The notes under the pieces: model-generated
Database searches by the model: none
What the model saw: the letters and a program-made list of their open reading frames with translations, nothing else
What the model was told of the DNA's origin: nothing
Position numbers and translations under genes: made by a program
From: Gammaproteobacteria bacterium BRH_c0
Lineage (GTDB): Bacteria; Pseudomonadota; Gammaproteobacteria; Pseudomonadales; Porticoccaceae
DNA length: 64,000 nt
NCBI GenBank assembly: GCA_000961645.1
Contig: LADM01000021.1
Coordinates: 1-64,000, forward strand
Direction: 5' to 3'
Shown: one piece after another, positions 43,229 to 53,102 of the stretch
Layout of the letters: each line of letters opens with the position of its first letter
Position numbering within the stretch: position 1 is the stretch's first letter

Positions 43229-44314
43229 ATGGTGTCAGAGCGGCAGTGTGCGTTACAGATTTTGTGTCTGCCTGGAATCACCCCGGCGCTGATGGGCGCC
43301 ATTTACCAGCGGTTTGGCAGCTTTGCCGCATTTCTCTCTGCACAGCGGGGAAACGCACCTGCTGCCCTTGACTCACTCCTGCGTTGCTACGACAAAAATC
43401 CCGCTCTCTACCAGCAGCAGGCAGATGCGCTTGCCGATCAGCTGGAGCAGCAGGGCATTATTCCTCTGGCGATCAGCGAGGACGATTACCCCGCACTGCT
43501 GCGGGAAATCAATCGGCCGCCACCACTCCTCTATGTGACAGGCTCGCTGCCCCAACTCAGCCTGCCCCAGATTGCCATTGTCGGCAGCCGTCGCGCCAGT
43601 CGCGGCGCCCTGGAGGATGCCAGGGCATTTGCCGCCGATCTGGCGGCATCAGGCTTCGCGGTCACCAGCGGCCTGGCGCTGGGTATTGACGGTGCCGCCC
43701 ACCGCGGCGCACTGGCTACGGGCACAACCATTGCGGTGGTGGGCACCGGTCTCGATGTGATGTATCCGCGCCAGCACGCCGCGTTGCGGGATGAGATCCT
43801 CGCCACGGGCGGCGCCATTGTCAGCGAGTTTCCCCTCGGCTTTGGGGTGCGGGCGGAAAACTTCCCCCAGCGCAACCGCATCATCAGCGGCTTAAGCCTG
43901 GGCGTACTGGTGGTGGAAGCGGCCCTGCGCAGTGGCTCGCTGATTACCGCGCGGCTCGCCATGGAGCAGGGGCGGGAAGTGTTTGCCGTGCCAGGGTCGA
44001 TCCATAACCCCCAGGTCAAGGGCTGCCACCAGCTGATCCGGGAGGGCGCGATGCTGGTGGAAACCTCCCTGGATATCGTCAGCCAGCTCGGTGGTATGCT
44101 GGCCTACAAGGTTGAAGAAGCCGCTGTTGGCAGGAGTGAATTGCCAGCCGGGGAAGCGGCAGTGCTCGCCGCCATGGGCTTTGATCCGGTGGATATGGAC
44201 ACCCTGCTGGCAAGGGTGGGTATGGAGGTGCCACAGCTTGCGGCTTTACTGCTGAATCTGGAACTGCTCGGGCGGGTGGAAAACCGGGGTGGCAGTTATC
44301 TGCGGATTCGCTGA
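43229..44314 (+). CDS. dprA: DNA processing protein DprA/Smf
   Basis: A 361-residue protein. The Rossmann-like DprA core has IVGSRRASRGALEDARAFA, VTSGLALGIDGAAHRGAL and NFPQRNRIISGLSLG; a winged-helix-like C-terminus follows (VDMDTLLARVGMEVPQLAALLLNLEL). DprA loads RecA on incoming single-stranded DNA during natural transformation, and Smf homologues exist in non-competent species. The ATG at 43229 is backed by GGGAGGG; a GTG at 43199 falls inside the preceding stem-loop. Confidence 0.95.
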   Translation: MVSERQCALQILCLPGITPALMGAIYQRFGSFAAFLSAQRGNAPAALDSLLRCYDKNPALYQQQADALADQLEQQGIIPLAISEDDYPALLREINRPPPLLYVTGSLPQLSLPQIAIVGSRRASRGALEDARAFAADLAASGFAVTSGLALGIDGAAHRGALATGTTIAVVGTGLDVMYPRQHAALRDEILATGGAIVSEFPLGFGVRAENFPQRNRIISGLSLGVLVVEAALRSGSLITARLAMEQGREVFAVPGSIHNPQVKGCHQLIREGAMLVETSLDIVSQLGGMLAYKVEEAAVGRSELPAGEAAVLAAMGFDPVDMDTLLARVGMEVPQLAALLLNLELLGRVENRGGSYLRIR

Positions 44315-44443
44315 TTGGCTGTTCCGCCTTCCATCGCCCCACTGATTGCGGTAGCCTCTGCGCCGTTTTCCACCCACGGATTATCCTTCGACGGCTTTGG
44401 GTCAGACTCCCGGGCTGGATTGAGTAGCAGAGAGTAAAATCAG

Positions 44444-45019
44444 ATGACCCTGAACTGGGCCCGCCATCCCCGCATCCAGCGCGCCGCCGCGGTCATCCGC
44501 AGCGGCGGAGTGGTGGCCTATCCAACCGAAGCAGTCTGGGGCCTGGGTTGTGACCCGCTCAATCGTGGGGCTATGGACGAGATTTTGCGCCTCAAGGGTC
44601 GCGCCGAACGCAAGGGCGTAATCCTGATTGCCAGCAGTGCAGATCAGGCGCGACCCTTTGTGGGCGATTTGACCGATACTGAGTGGGACCGGCTCGTGCA
44701 ACCAATGCCATCCCCGGTGACCTGGGTAGTGCCAGCCAGTGATTACGCGCCTGTCTGGATCACCGGTGGTCGCGCCACCCTGGCGCTGCGGATTACTCGC
44801 CACCCGGTGGCAGCTGCCCTGTGCCGGGCCTTTGGCGCACCGCTGGTGTCCACCTCGGCCAACCCGCAGGGCTTGCCACCGGCCCGCAACGCCCTCAAAG
44901 TGCGCTGTTATTTTGCCGAACAACTGGCGGATATCACTCCGGGTGCCGTGGGTGCGGCCACCAGGCCGAGCCAGATTCGCGATATCCGCAGTGGTCAAAT
45001 CCTGCGCCCAGGAGACTGA
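44444..45019 (+). CDS. tsaC: Threonylcarbamoyl-AMP synthase TsaC
   Basis: A 191-residue YrdC/Sua5-family enzyme, the short TsaC form. GGVVAYPTEAVWGLGCDPL, RLKGRAERKGVILIAS, SPVTWVVPA and PLVSTSANPQGLPPARNA are the conserved blocks. It makes threonylcarbamoyl-AMP from threonine, bicarbonate and ATP, the first step of the t6A tRNA modification. It begins 129 bp after dprA and is followed 6 bp later by hemF, so tsaC-hemF-aroE form a tight group. Confidence 0.95.
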   Translation: MTLNWARHPRIQRAAAVIRSGGVVAYPTEAVWGLGCDPLNRGAMDEILRLKGRAERKGVILIASSADQARPFVGDLTDTEWDRLVQPMPSPVTWVVPASDYAPVWITGGRATLALRITRHPVAAALCRAFGAPLVSTSANPQGLPPARNALKVRCYFAEQLADITPGAVGAATRPSQIRDIRSGQILRPGD

Positions 45020-45925
<906 letters not shown>

Positions 45926-45939
45926 GGCAGGACTCGAAT

Positions 45940-46773
45940 ATGACTGACCGCTATGCCGTGTTTGGCAACCCCATCGCCCACTCGAAGTCACCGCAAATCC
46001 ACAGCCTGTTTGCCGCGCAAACCGGGCAGGATCTGGTGTACGAGCGCCAGCTGGTGGAAGCGGGCGGTTTTGCTGGCGCGGCAGATACTTTTTTCAGTGC
46101 AGGTGGCAAGGGTCTGAATATCACCGTGCCTTTCAAACTCGATGCCTTTGCCTATGCCCGTCAGCTCACACCCCGCGCGCGCAGCGCCGCTGCGGTGAAT
46201 ACCCTGGCATTACAGGCGGATGGGTTGGTGCTCGGTGACAACACCGATGGCGCAGGGCTGGTGGGGGATATGCGTCACAATCTGCACTGGTCCTTGCAGG
46301 GCAAGCGGATTCTGGTGCTGGGGGCCGGCGGGGCGGTGCGCGGGGTGTTGGCGCCCTTGCTGACAGAGCTTCCGTCCACCATCACCATTGCCAACCGCAC
46401 GGTGGAGAAAGCCGCAGAGCTGGCCACAGCATTTGGCGATCTCGGGTCAGTGGATGGCTGCGGCTTTGCGGAGCTGGATGGTCGAATCTTTGACCTGGTG
46501 ATCAATGGCACCAGCGCCAGTCTGGCTGGCGATCTGCCTCCTCTGCCGCAGGACATACTCGCGCCCGGTTGCTGCTGTTACGACATGATGTATGGCAGCA
46601 AGCCGACAGTGTTTATGGCCTGGGCCAGCAATCAGGGTGCCGCCCATGTGGCGGATGGTCTGGGGATGCTGGTGGAGCAGGCCGCCGAGGCGTTTTACCT
46701 GTGGCGGGGAGTGCGGCCGGAGACTGCGCCGGTTATTGCAGAGTTGCGCGGAGCAGGGACGTCTGAAGTCTGA
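45940..46773 (+). CDS. aroE: Shikimate dehydrogenase
   Basis: A 277-residue enzyme: [18 protein letters not shown] (shikimate binding), [10 protein letters not shown] with the catalytic Lys, [10 protein letters not shown] and the NADP-binding [10 protein letters not shown]. It reduces 3-dehydroshikimate. The ATG at 45940 gives the usual N-terminus and follows AGGCAGGA; an ATG at 45922 overlapping hemF by 4 bp is the alternative. The last codons (GTSEV) lie inside one arm of the inverted repeat at 46761-46874, so the C-terminal tail may have been reshaped by that element. Confidence 0.95.
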   Translation: MTDRYAVFGNPIAHSKSPQIHSLFAAQTGQDLVYERQLVEAGGFAGAADTFFSAGGKGLNITVPFKLDAFAYARQLTPRARSAAAVNTLALQADGLVLGDNTDGAGLVGDMRHNLHWSLQGKRILVLGAGGAVRGVLAPLLTELPSTITIANRTVEKAAELATAFGDLGSVDGCGFAELDGRIFDLVINGTSASLAGDLPPLPQDILAPGCCCYDMMYGSKPTVFMAWASNQGAAHVADGLGMLVEQAAEAFYLWRGVRPETAPVIAELRGAGTSEV

Positions 46774-46874
46774 AGTCGGACGCAAAAACTTAACAGCCAA
46801 ACCGCTTTGTGGCGGATGGTTGGCGATTGCGGAACTTCGAACAGCCCGTCAGTCTCCAGCTTCAGACTTCAGAC
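46761..46874. repeat. Inverted-repeat element with tandem 7-mer arms, reaching into two genes
   Basis: GTCTGAAGTCTGAAG (46761-46775) recurs inverted at 46860-46874, exact over 15 bases; each arm is a tandem GTCTGAA 7-mer. The left arm forms the last codons of aroE and the right arm the last codons of the convergent carbonic-anhydrase-like gene. The 84-bp centre is non-coding apart from the end of that gene. Its design matches the element at 33337-33472. Confidence 0.7.
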
Positions 46875-47421
46875 CTGCACTCGCCTCCGCCAAATACTGA
46901 TCCTTCAATTTCACATAATTGGCTGGTGAATAGGTAAAGAAGCGGCGTTCGGAATCCTTCAGTGGACGGGCCTGCTTACAGGGATTGCCCACATAGACAT
47001 GGCCACTTTCCAGCGTCTTGCCCGGTGGCACTACGCAGCCCGCACCGATAATCACTTCATCCTCGATAATGGCGCCGTCGTTGATGATAGCGCCGTTGCC
47101 GACCAGTATGCGGTTGCCCAGGGTGCAGCCGTGCAGCAGGGCGCGGTGGCCGATTACCACATCGTCGCCGATGGTCAGCGGGTAGCCGCCGGGATTGAAG
47201 TCGCTGGCGTGGGTGATGTGCAGCACGGCGTTGTCCTGCACATTGGAGCGATTGCCGATGCGGATGCGGTGCATATCGCCGCGAATCACCGCGCCGGGCC
47301 ACACGGACACATCATCCCCCAGCACCACATCGCCAATCACAGTGGCGGCGGGGTCGACATAGACTCTGTTGCCCAGCGTTGGGCTGATGCCTTTGAAAGA
47401 GCGGATGGAATGCTGGGCCAT
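46849..47421 (-). CDS. Gamma carbonic anhydrase family protein (YrdA-like)
   Basis: A 190-residue left-handed beta-helix protein. Hexapeptide repeats run from about residue 10 to 150 (VIGDVVLGDDVSVWPGAVIRGD; DDVVIGHRALLHGCTLGNRILVGNGAIIND). His residues in VLHITHASD and VIGHRALLHGC are the likely zinc ligands. Family members have carbonic anhydrase activity in some cases and unknown roles in others. The C-terminus (SAGLKSEAGD) is encoded by the right arm of the inverted repeat at 46761-46874. Confidence 0.9.
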   Translation of the reverse strand: MAQHSIRSFKGISPTLGNRVYVDPAATVIGDVVLGDDVSVWPGAVIRGDMHRIRIGNRSNVQDNAVLHITHASDFNPGGYPLTIGDDVVIGHRALLHGCTLGNRILVGNGAIINDGAIIEDEVIIGAGCVVPPGKTLESGHVYVGNPCKQARPLKDSERRFFTYSPANYVKLKDQYLAEASAGLKSEAGD

Positions 47422-47508
47422 GGCTGGGTACCTGTGTTGAAAAGTCGAGAGGCCTTAATAAGGACGGCTATAATAGCCCTCCGCAGTGTTGAATCAAGAG
47501 TGAATGCC

Positions 47509-47757
47509 GTGACAGTGATCAAACGTTTTGTCGCCGGGGCCGTGTGCCCGAAGTGCGCGGCCATGGACCGTATCGTCATGTACAGTGATGACGAGAAGCA
47601 ATACCGGGAGTGTGTCAGTTGTGGTTACAAGGATGAAATGCGTTTTGTGACGCCGCCGCGCGAACTGGAAACCCGGGTCAATACCACGGCGGAGCAGCGC
47701 CAGCAGGAAGTGCGGCCTGTGCGCCTGATGGACCCATTGAAGGACAGCAAGCACTAA
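47509..47757 (+). CDS. yheV: YheV-like zinc-ribbon protein
   Basis: An 82-residue protein with a zinc ribbon: CPKC (about residues 12-15) and CVSC about 25 residues later, after the characteristic start VIKRFVAGAVCPKC. It matches the small YheV family, whose function is unknown. The start is GTG at 47509 with AAGAG upstream; an in-frame GTG at 47500 is possible. TATAAT at 47469-47474 is a good -10 box. It is divergent from the carbonic-anhydrase-like gene. Confidence 0.82.
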   Translation: MTVIKRFVAGAVCPKCAAMDRIVMYSDDEKQYRECVSCGYKDEMRFVTPPRELETRVNTTAEQRQQEVRPVRLMDPLKDSKH

Positions 47758-47792
47758 CAGCCGCGGACAGAGAGAGCGTCAAGCAGTCAGTG

Positions 47793-48449
47793 TCAGTGAA
47801 CGGAAGGCGTGGCAAAAACCCCAAGCCGCAACATATCGCCCCCCAGGCAGTCTCGCAGGCAGGGCCAGCGCTGGAGTATTTCGGAAAGATGGGGAATGCT
47901 GGTCTCGCGAGTGCTGCCAGACTGTGGACTGCCCCACTGGGCGATCAGCTCGGCGGCAATCAGGCGCACGGCCTCGTCCAGCTGGTTGGCGAAGCTCTCG
48001 CCGATCAGCTGGTGAACAACAAGGTTTGAGCCAGTGGTATCCAGTGGCAGTAATGCCCGGCCCCTGGAGAGCAGATGGTAATCGTTGATCTCTTCTACCA
48101 GTCGCAGCGCCATATAAGCGGTGTTCATGGCGCCGTTGAGGCCGTTGTGTCCCAGCAGCAGTTGCGGCGGGCTGACGAAAAACTCCACGCAGCGGTCGAT
48201 AACGGTTTCAGCCACATCATCTGTACTTTGCTGGCGCGAAATGTCCCACATCGCGTCGAGGACATCGGGTAACCGCCCCACGTAGCGCTCGACAAAATCC
48301 AGCAGGTAAATGGCCGGGTTGGGTGCATTGACACGGATAGTGCTGTGTAGACTCTGCAGGCGGCTACGCAGCAGCCAAGCGAGTTCGCTGGTGCGATGCT
48401 CGTGGTCGATGCATTGGTCGATGATGGTGCGCATGTAGACGGTATCCAT
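47793..48449 (-). CDS. Hypothetical protein, function unknown
   Basis: I do not recognise this 218-residue protein. It has no signal peptide or membrane segment and appears largely helical, with several leucine-rich stretches (RTSELAWLLRSRLQSLHSTI; YLLDFVERYVGRLPDVLDAM; LVVHQLIGESFANQLDEAVRLIAAELIAQW). Codon composition and the antisense-free frame support a real gene. It stands alone, convergent with yheV and divergent from the oxidase operon. Confidence 0.65.
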   Translation of the reverse strand: MDTVYMRTIIDQCIDHEHRTSELAWLLRSRLQSLHSTIRVNAPNPAIYLLDFVERYVGRLPDVLDAMWDISRQQSTDDVAETVIDRCVEFFVSPPQLLLGHNGLNGAMNTAYMALRLVEEINDYHLLSRGRALLPLDTTGSNLVVHQLIGESFANQLDEAVRLIAAELIAQWGSPQSGSTRETSIPHLSEILQRWPCLRDCLGGDMLRLGVFATPSVH

Positions 48450-48602
48450 GGTTGAAAGCTAGACGCTGGCTGCAAAATTGCAAAGAACCAAACTGCATAA
48501 GCCGCCAGGGTTTCGGAGCCGGCCTTCAGTCGCCACCACTTTTCAACCTTCGGGTCAAGCAGCAAAGGCCTTGTTTTATGGCACTTAACCGACGATGTTG
48601 GC

Positions 48603-48632
48603 GTGACGCCTCAGGTTTCCTTCTGCTATACT
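48603..48632 (+). promoter_or_regulatory. Candidate promoter of the cytochrome oxidase operon
   Basis: GTGACG (48603-48608) and TATACT (48627-48632) are 18 bp apart, matching the sigma-70 consensus at four and five of six positions. The next gene downstream, cox subunit II, starts at 48724, giving a leader of about 85 nt. Confidence 0.45.
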
Positions 48633-48723
48633 CGCCGCCCTGCCCGGGGAGGCAGCGCCAGTGCGCGCCGAATTTTTCTCCGGGCTGAATAATTTCCAGA
48701 ACTCAACACGGAGAAACCGGGCG

Positions 48724-49881
48724 ATGCGACCAAACGTCAAGCAGCTTTTTCTGCGCGCGCTTGCTCTTTTTATGCTGTCTCCCCTCGCCTTCGCCGCCCA
48801 GGCTGAAGCTGAAGGTAGTTCATGGCTGAAAGGGCTGAACATGACGCAGGGCGTCACGGAAGTGAGCCGACAAATCTATGATCTGCACATGCTGATTTTC
48901 TGGGTGTGCGTGGTCATCGGTGTGATCGTATTCGCTGTCATGTTTTACAGCATGATCGTGCACCGCAAATCGAAGGGCTATAAAGCTGCCAATTTCCATG
49001 AGAGCACCTCGGTGGAGATCGCCTGGACCGTGGTCCCGGCCCTGATCCTCATTGTGATGGCCATTCCAGCCACCAGTGCCCTCATCAACCTCTACGACAC
49101 CTCCGAAGCAGAGCTGGATATCAAGGTTACCGGCTATCAGTGGAAGTGGCAGTACGAGTATCTCGGTGAAGATGTTCAGTTCATGAGCGAAATCGCCACC
49201 CCTGAGGCGGAAATTTACAATCAGGAAGACAAGGGCGAGTTCTATCTGGCCCAGGTGAACAATCCCCTGGTGATTCCCGTCGACACCAAGGTGCGCTTTT
49301 TGATCACCGCCAAGGATGTGATCCACTCCTGGTGGATGACCGATTTCGGCGTCAAAAAAGATGCGATTCCCGGTTTTATCAATGAAACCTGGGCCAAGGT
49401 TGAAAAAACGGGTGTCTACCGCGGCTACTGCACCGAGTTGTGCGGCCAGGGTCACGCCTTTATGCCGATCGTGGTGAACGTCGTCGAGAAGGACGAATAC
49501 GCCCAGTGGATTGCCGACAAGAAGCAAGCGGCTGCTGCCATGCGTGAGCTGGCCTCCAAGGAGTTCACCATGGATGAACTGATGGAGCGCGGTGAGGCAG
49601 TCTACAACCAGTCCTGCGCTTCCTGCCACCAGGCCAACGGTGAGGGGATTCCCGGTGTATTCCCGGCCATGAAAGGCGGTGCCATCACCACCGGCCCGGT
49701 CGAGGGCCACCTGGATATCGTGGTCAATGGCAAGGGCGGCACAGCCATGCAGGCCTTCGGTGCACAGCTCTCCGAGGTTGATCTCGCCGCTGTGATCACT
49801 TACGAGCGCAACGCCTGGGGCAACAATCTTGGCGACGTGGTGCAACCCGTCGACGTTCTTACATTCAAGCAAGGCCAATAA
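48724..49881 (+). CDS. coxB: Cytochrome c oxidase subunit II with fused cytochrome c domain
   Basis: A 385-residue subunit: signal peptide, two membrane helices (ILHMLIFWVCVVIGVIVF region and VVPALILIVMAIPATSALI), then the CuA domain with IHSWW and YCTELCGQGHAFM, which supply the His, Cys, Glu, Cys, His and Met ligands. A C-terminal cytochrome c domain follows with the heme motif CASCH. This caa3-like form accepts electrons from soluble cytochrome c. The ATG at 48724 is preferred over a GTG at 48661. First gene of the operon. Confidence 0.96.
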   Translation: MRPNVKQLFLRALALFMLSPLAFAAQAEAEGSSWLKGLNMTQGVTEVSRQIYDLHMLIFWVCVVIGVIVFAVMFYSMIVHRKSKGYKAANFHESTSVEIAWTVVPALILIVMAIPATSALINLYDTSEAELDIKVTGYQWKWQYEYLGEDVQFMSEIATPEAEIYNQEDKGEFYLAQVNNPLVIPVDTKVRFLITAKDVIHSWWMTDFGVKKDAIPGFINETWAKVEKTGVYRGYCTELCGQGHAFMPIVVNVVEKDEYAQWIADKKQAAAAMRELASKEFTMDELMERGEAVYNQSCASCHQANGEGIPGVFPAMKGGAITTGPVEGHLDIVVNGKGGTAMQAFGAQLSEVDLAAVITYERNAWGNNLGDVVQPVDVLTFKQGQ

Positions 49882-49895
49882 GGGAGGTTTACGTC

Positions 49896-51449
49896 ATGGC
49901 ACATGGTCCCTCTAAAGGTATTGGCCGCTGGCTCTTTACCACAAACCACAAAGACATCGGCACGATGTATCTGTGGTTCAGTTTTGCAATGTTTCTGCTC
50001 GGTGGCTTCTTTGCGATGGTGATCCGCGCCGAGCTGTTCCAGCCCGGCATGCAGATTATCCGCCCTGAGTTCTTCAACCAGATGACCACCATGCACGGTC
50101 TGGTGATGGTGTTCGGTGCCATTATGCCGGCCTTTGTGGGGCTGGCTAACTGGATGATTCCCCTGCAGATTGGCGCCCCGGATATGGCGCTGCCGCGGAT
50201 GAACAACCTGAGCTTCTGGATTCTGCCTTTTGCCTTTGCGATCCTCGCTTCGACCCTGTTTATGGAAGGTGGTGCGCCCAACTTCGGCTGGACGTTCTAT
50301 GCCCCGCTCTCCACGACCTATGCACCGCCGTCGGTCAACTACTTTATCTTCGGCGTGCATATCATGGGTGCGTCCTCGATCATGGGTTCCATCAATATCG
50401 TTGCCACGGTGCTCAATATGCGCGCACCTGGCATGACACTGATGAAAATGCCCCTCTTCGTGTGGACCTGGCTGATCACTGCATTCCTGCTGATTGCGGT
50501 CATGCCGGTACTGGCGGGTGCGGTCACCATGATGCTGATGGATATCAACTTCGGTACCAGCTTCTTTGACGCCGCTGGTGGCGGTGACCCGGTTCTGTTC
50601 CAGCACGTGTTCTGGTTCTTCGGTCACCCCGAGGTGTATATCATCATCCTGCCAGCCTTCGGTGTGATCTCCGCGATCATCCCCACCTTCAGCCGCAAGC
50701 CGCTGTTTGGCTATTCATCCATGGTGTATGCAACCGCAGCGATCGCGTTCCTGTCATTCATCGTCTGGGCGCACCACATGTTCACCGTGGGGATGCCGCT
50801 TACCGGCGAGCTGTACTTTATGTACGCCACCATGCTGATTGCGGTACCGACTGGCGTAAAAGTGTTCAACTGGATCAGCACCATGTTCCAGGGCGCGATG
50901 ACCTTTGAAACACCGATGCTGTTCTCGATCGCGTTCGTGATCCTGTTTACCATCGGTGGTTTCACCGGTCTGATGCTGTCCATTGCGCCGTCCGATATCC
51001 AGTACCACGACACCTACTTTGTGGTGGCTCACTTCCACTACGTGATGGTGGCCGGTGCGGTGTTCTCCGGTACGGCGGCGGTGTACTACTGGCTGCCCAA
51101 GTGGTGCGGCAAGATGTACAACGAAACCATGGGCAAGCTGCAGTTCTGGATTGCCTTTATCGCCTTCAACATCACCTTCTTCCCGCAGCACTTCCTGGGT
51201 CTGGCCGGCATGCCCCGTCGCTATGCTGACTACTCCCTGCAGTTTGCTGACTGGAACATGGTGTCGAGCATCGGCGCCTTTGTTTACGGTGCTGCGCAGT
51301 TGCTGTTCCTCTACAATGTGATTCACACCATTGTGGCCGGCAAGCCGGTGAGCGAGCCGAAAACCTGGGAAGGTGCAGAAGGCCTGGAGTGGACAGTGGC
51401 AACACCCGCTCCTTACCACACGTTCTCAACGCCGCCTGAAGTCAAGTAA
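49896..51449 (+). CDS. coxA: Cytochrome c oxidase subunit I
   Basis: A 517-residue subunit with twelve membrane helices. Metal ligands are visible: MTTMHGLVMV (low-spin heme), WFFGHPEVYIIILP (CuB His and its cross-linked Tyr), WAHHMFTVGM (two CuB His) and HDTYFVVAHFHYV (both heme irons). It houses heme a, heme a3 and CuB and pumps protons while reducing oxygen. GGGAGG precedes the ATG, 14 bp after coxB. Confidence 0.98.
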   Translation: MAHGPSKGIGRWLFTTNHKDIGTMYLWFSFAMFLLGGFFAMVIRAELFQPGMQIIRPEFFNQMTTMHGLVMVFGAIMPAFVGLANWMIPLQIGAPDMALPRMNNLSFWILPFAFAILASTLFMEGGAPNFGWTFYAPLSTTYAPPSVNYFIFGVHIMGASSIMGSINIVATVLNMRAPGMTLMKMPLFVWTWLITAFLLIAVMPVLAGAVTMMLMDINFGTSFFDAAGGGDPVLFQHVFWFFGHPEVYIIILPAFGVISAIIPTFSRKPLFGYSSMVYATAAIAFLSFIVWAHHMFTVGMPLTGELYFMYATMLIAVPTGVKVFNWISTMFQGAMTFETPMLFSIAFVILFTIGGFTGLMLSIAPSDIQYHDTYFVVAHFHYVMVAGAVFSGTAAVYYWLPKWCGKMYNETMGKLQFWIAFIAFNITFFPQHFLGLAGMPRRYADYSLQFADWNMVSSIGAFVYGAAQLLFLYNVIHTIVAGKPVSEPKTWEGAEGLEWTVATPAPYHTFSTPPEVK

Positions 51450-51471
51450 GAGGTTTGGAGGGATAACCGAC

Positions 51472-52023
51472 ATGACGATGAGCTCGATTCGCAAAACCTA
51501 TATCAAATCTATAGGCGGTGCTATCGTCATGTTTGCTTTCGCCATCTTTGTCATGCCGCCACTGTATGACCTGTTCTGCGAAGTAACAGGCATCGGCGGC
51601 AAGACCAGTGGCCGCTATGAGGCAGACATTGCCGGGGTGGATGAGAGCAGAACCGTGCGAGTGCAGTTCGTCGCCACCAACAATGCCGAGATGGACTGGG
51701 ATTTCAAGCCAACGGTTTTTGAAGTCAAGGTGCATCCCGGTCAGCCCACGCCAGTGACGTTTTATGCCAAAAACACCACTGACAGGGATATGGTGGCCCA
51801 GGCGATTCCGAACGTGGTACCCAACAATGCGGCACAGTACTTTCACAAAACCGAGTGTTTCTGCTTTAACCAGCAGCCATTGACGGCAGGTGAAGAGGCG
51901 GAGTTGCCGCTGGTGTTTATTGTCGACAAGGATTTACCCCGTACCGTTAACACCATTACCTTGTCCTACACTCTGTTTGATGTGACAGATCGCTTCGCCG
52001 GTAAAGTGGTACAACTGAACTGA
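51472..52023 (+). CDS. ctaG: Cytochrome c oxidase assembly protein CtaG/Cox11
   Basis: A 183-residue protein with one N-terminal membrane helix (IGGAIVMFAFAIFVMPPLYDLFCEVTG) and a periplasmic copper-binding domain containing the CFCFNQQPL motif. Cox11 delivers copper to the CuB site of subunit I. The ATG at 51472 has GGAGGG upstream; longer in-frame extensions lie inside coxA. It keeps the usual place between the genes for subunits I and III. Confidence 0.95.
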   Translation: MTMSSIRKTYIKSIGGAIVMFAFAIFVMPPLYDLFCEVTGIGGKTSGRYEADIAGVDESRTVRVQFVATNNAEMDWDFKPTVFEVKVHPGQPTPVTFYAKNTTDRDMVAQAIPNVVPNNAAQYFHKTECFCFNQQPLTAGEEAELPLVFIVDKDLPRTVNTITLSYTLFDVTDRFAGKVVQLN

Positions 52024-52113
52024 AAGAACCTCGCTGATTAAGCTGCACCCAACGTTAATAGAACTGAACCAATAGAAGTAGCGCGCCCCCGGGCGTCAAT
52101 GCGGAGAATCACA

Positions 52114-52992
52114 ATGGCAACTGATAGCAATTATTATGTTCCCGAGCAGAGCAAGCTGCCGATCATCATGGCGGCGGGCCTGGGTTTGGTGGCGGTGGGC
52201 GCTGCGTCCTGGGTCGGGGGTGGTTCTGCGATGATGTTCCTGGCCGGTTCCCTGGTGCTCGGCCTCACCTTCTATTCGTGGTTCAGCACAGTCATTCGTG
52301 AAAATATGGCTGGCATGAACAGTGAGCAGCTGAAGCGTTCCTATGTGTGGGGCATCAGCTGGTTCATTTTTTCCGAGGTGATGTTCTTCGCCGCCTTTTT
52401 TGGCGCCCTGTTTTACGTCAGGATGCTGGCGGTGCCCTGGCTGGGCAGCGAGCTTGAGTCGGACCTGCTGTGGAATGGTTTTGAAGCCGCCTGGCCGCTG
52501 ATGACCACGCCGGATATGGCTGTTGCCGGTGACGCCGCCAAATTCAAAGGCCCAGAAGCTCTTGTGGACCCCTGGCACCTGCCCCTCTACAACACTATTA
52601 TCCTGTTGACTTCCAGCATCACGGTCCACTTTGCCCATACGGCCCTCAAAAAAGACAACCGCAAAGGCTTCAACACCTGGCTGGCAATCACCGTTGCACT
52701 GGGCGTGCTGTTTTTGTTCTTCCAGGTGGAAGAATATATTGAGGCCTACCAGGAGCTCGGCCTGACTCTTGAGTCCGGGATCTACGGTACGACCTTCTTC
52801 CTGCTCACCGGTTTCCACGGCGCCCACGTAACCCTCGGCACCTTTATGCTGTTTATCCAGTTGCTGCGGGGCTTGAAAGGGCACTTTACTCACGACGACG
52901 CCTTCGGTTTCGAAGCCTCCTCCTGGTACTGGCACTTTGTTGACGTGGTATGGGTCGGTCTGTTTATCTTTGTTTACGTTCTGGGTTCCTGA
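52114..52992 (+). CDS. coxC: Cytochrome c oxidase subunit III
   Basis: A 292-residue protein with seven predicted helices. Family blocks: MAGMNSEQLKRSYVWGISWF, FFAAFFGALFYVRMLAVPW, YNTIILLTSSITVHFAHTAL, FLLTGFHGAHVTLGTFML and SSWYWHFVDVVWVGLFIFVYV. Subunit III supports proton uptake and stability of the oxidase. The ATG at 52114 has CGGAGA upstream. A strong terminator follows, separating the structural subunits from the next genes. Confidence 0.97.
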   Translation: MATDSNYYVPEQSKLPIIMAAGLGLVAVGAASWVGGGSAMMFLAGSLVLGLTFYSWFSTVIRENMAGMNSEQLKRSYVWGISWFIFSEVMFFAAFFGALFYVRMLAVPWLGSELESDLLWNGFEAAWPLMTTPDMAVAGDAAKFKGPEALVDPWHLPLYNTIILLTSSITVHFAHTALKKDNRKGFNTWLAITVALGVLFLFFQVEEYIEAYQELGLTLESGIYGTTFFLLTGFHGAHVTLGTFMLFIQLLRGLKGHFTHDDAFGFEASSWYWHFVDVVWVGLFIFVYVLGS

Positions 52993-53027
52993 TCCCGGCT
53001 CGCGAACTTGGCAAAAGGGACAGCAAA

Positions 53028-53057
53028 AAAATGGCCAGGAAGGTTCCTGGCCATTTT
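53028..53057 (+). terminator. Rho-independent terminator after cox subunit III
   Basis: AAAATGGCCAGGAA (53028-53041) is repeated inverted at 53044-53057 around a GG centre and ends in TTTT. It lies 35 bp past the coxC stop and between convergent genes. Confidence 0.88.
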
Positions 53058-53102
53058 GTTATTCAGGGTTTGCCCGAGCGGGTCTGGTGACAGCTGCTTG
53101 GC

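Noticed and set aside
48820-49878. A 352-codon antisense frame over cox subunit II
   Set aside because: His- and Gly-rich translation typical of antisense frames; the sense gene has all CuA and heme motifs.
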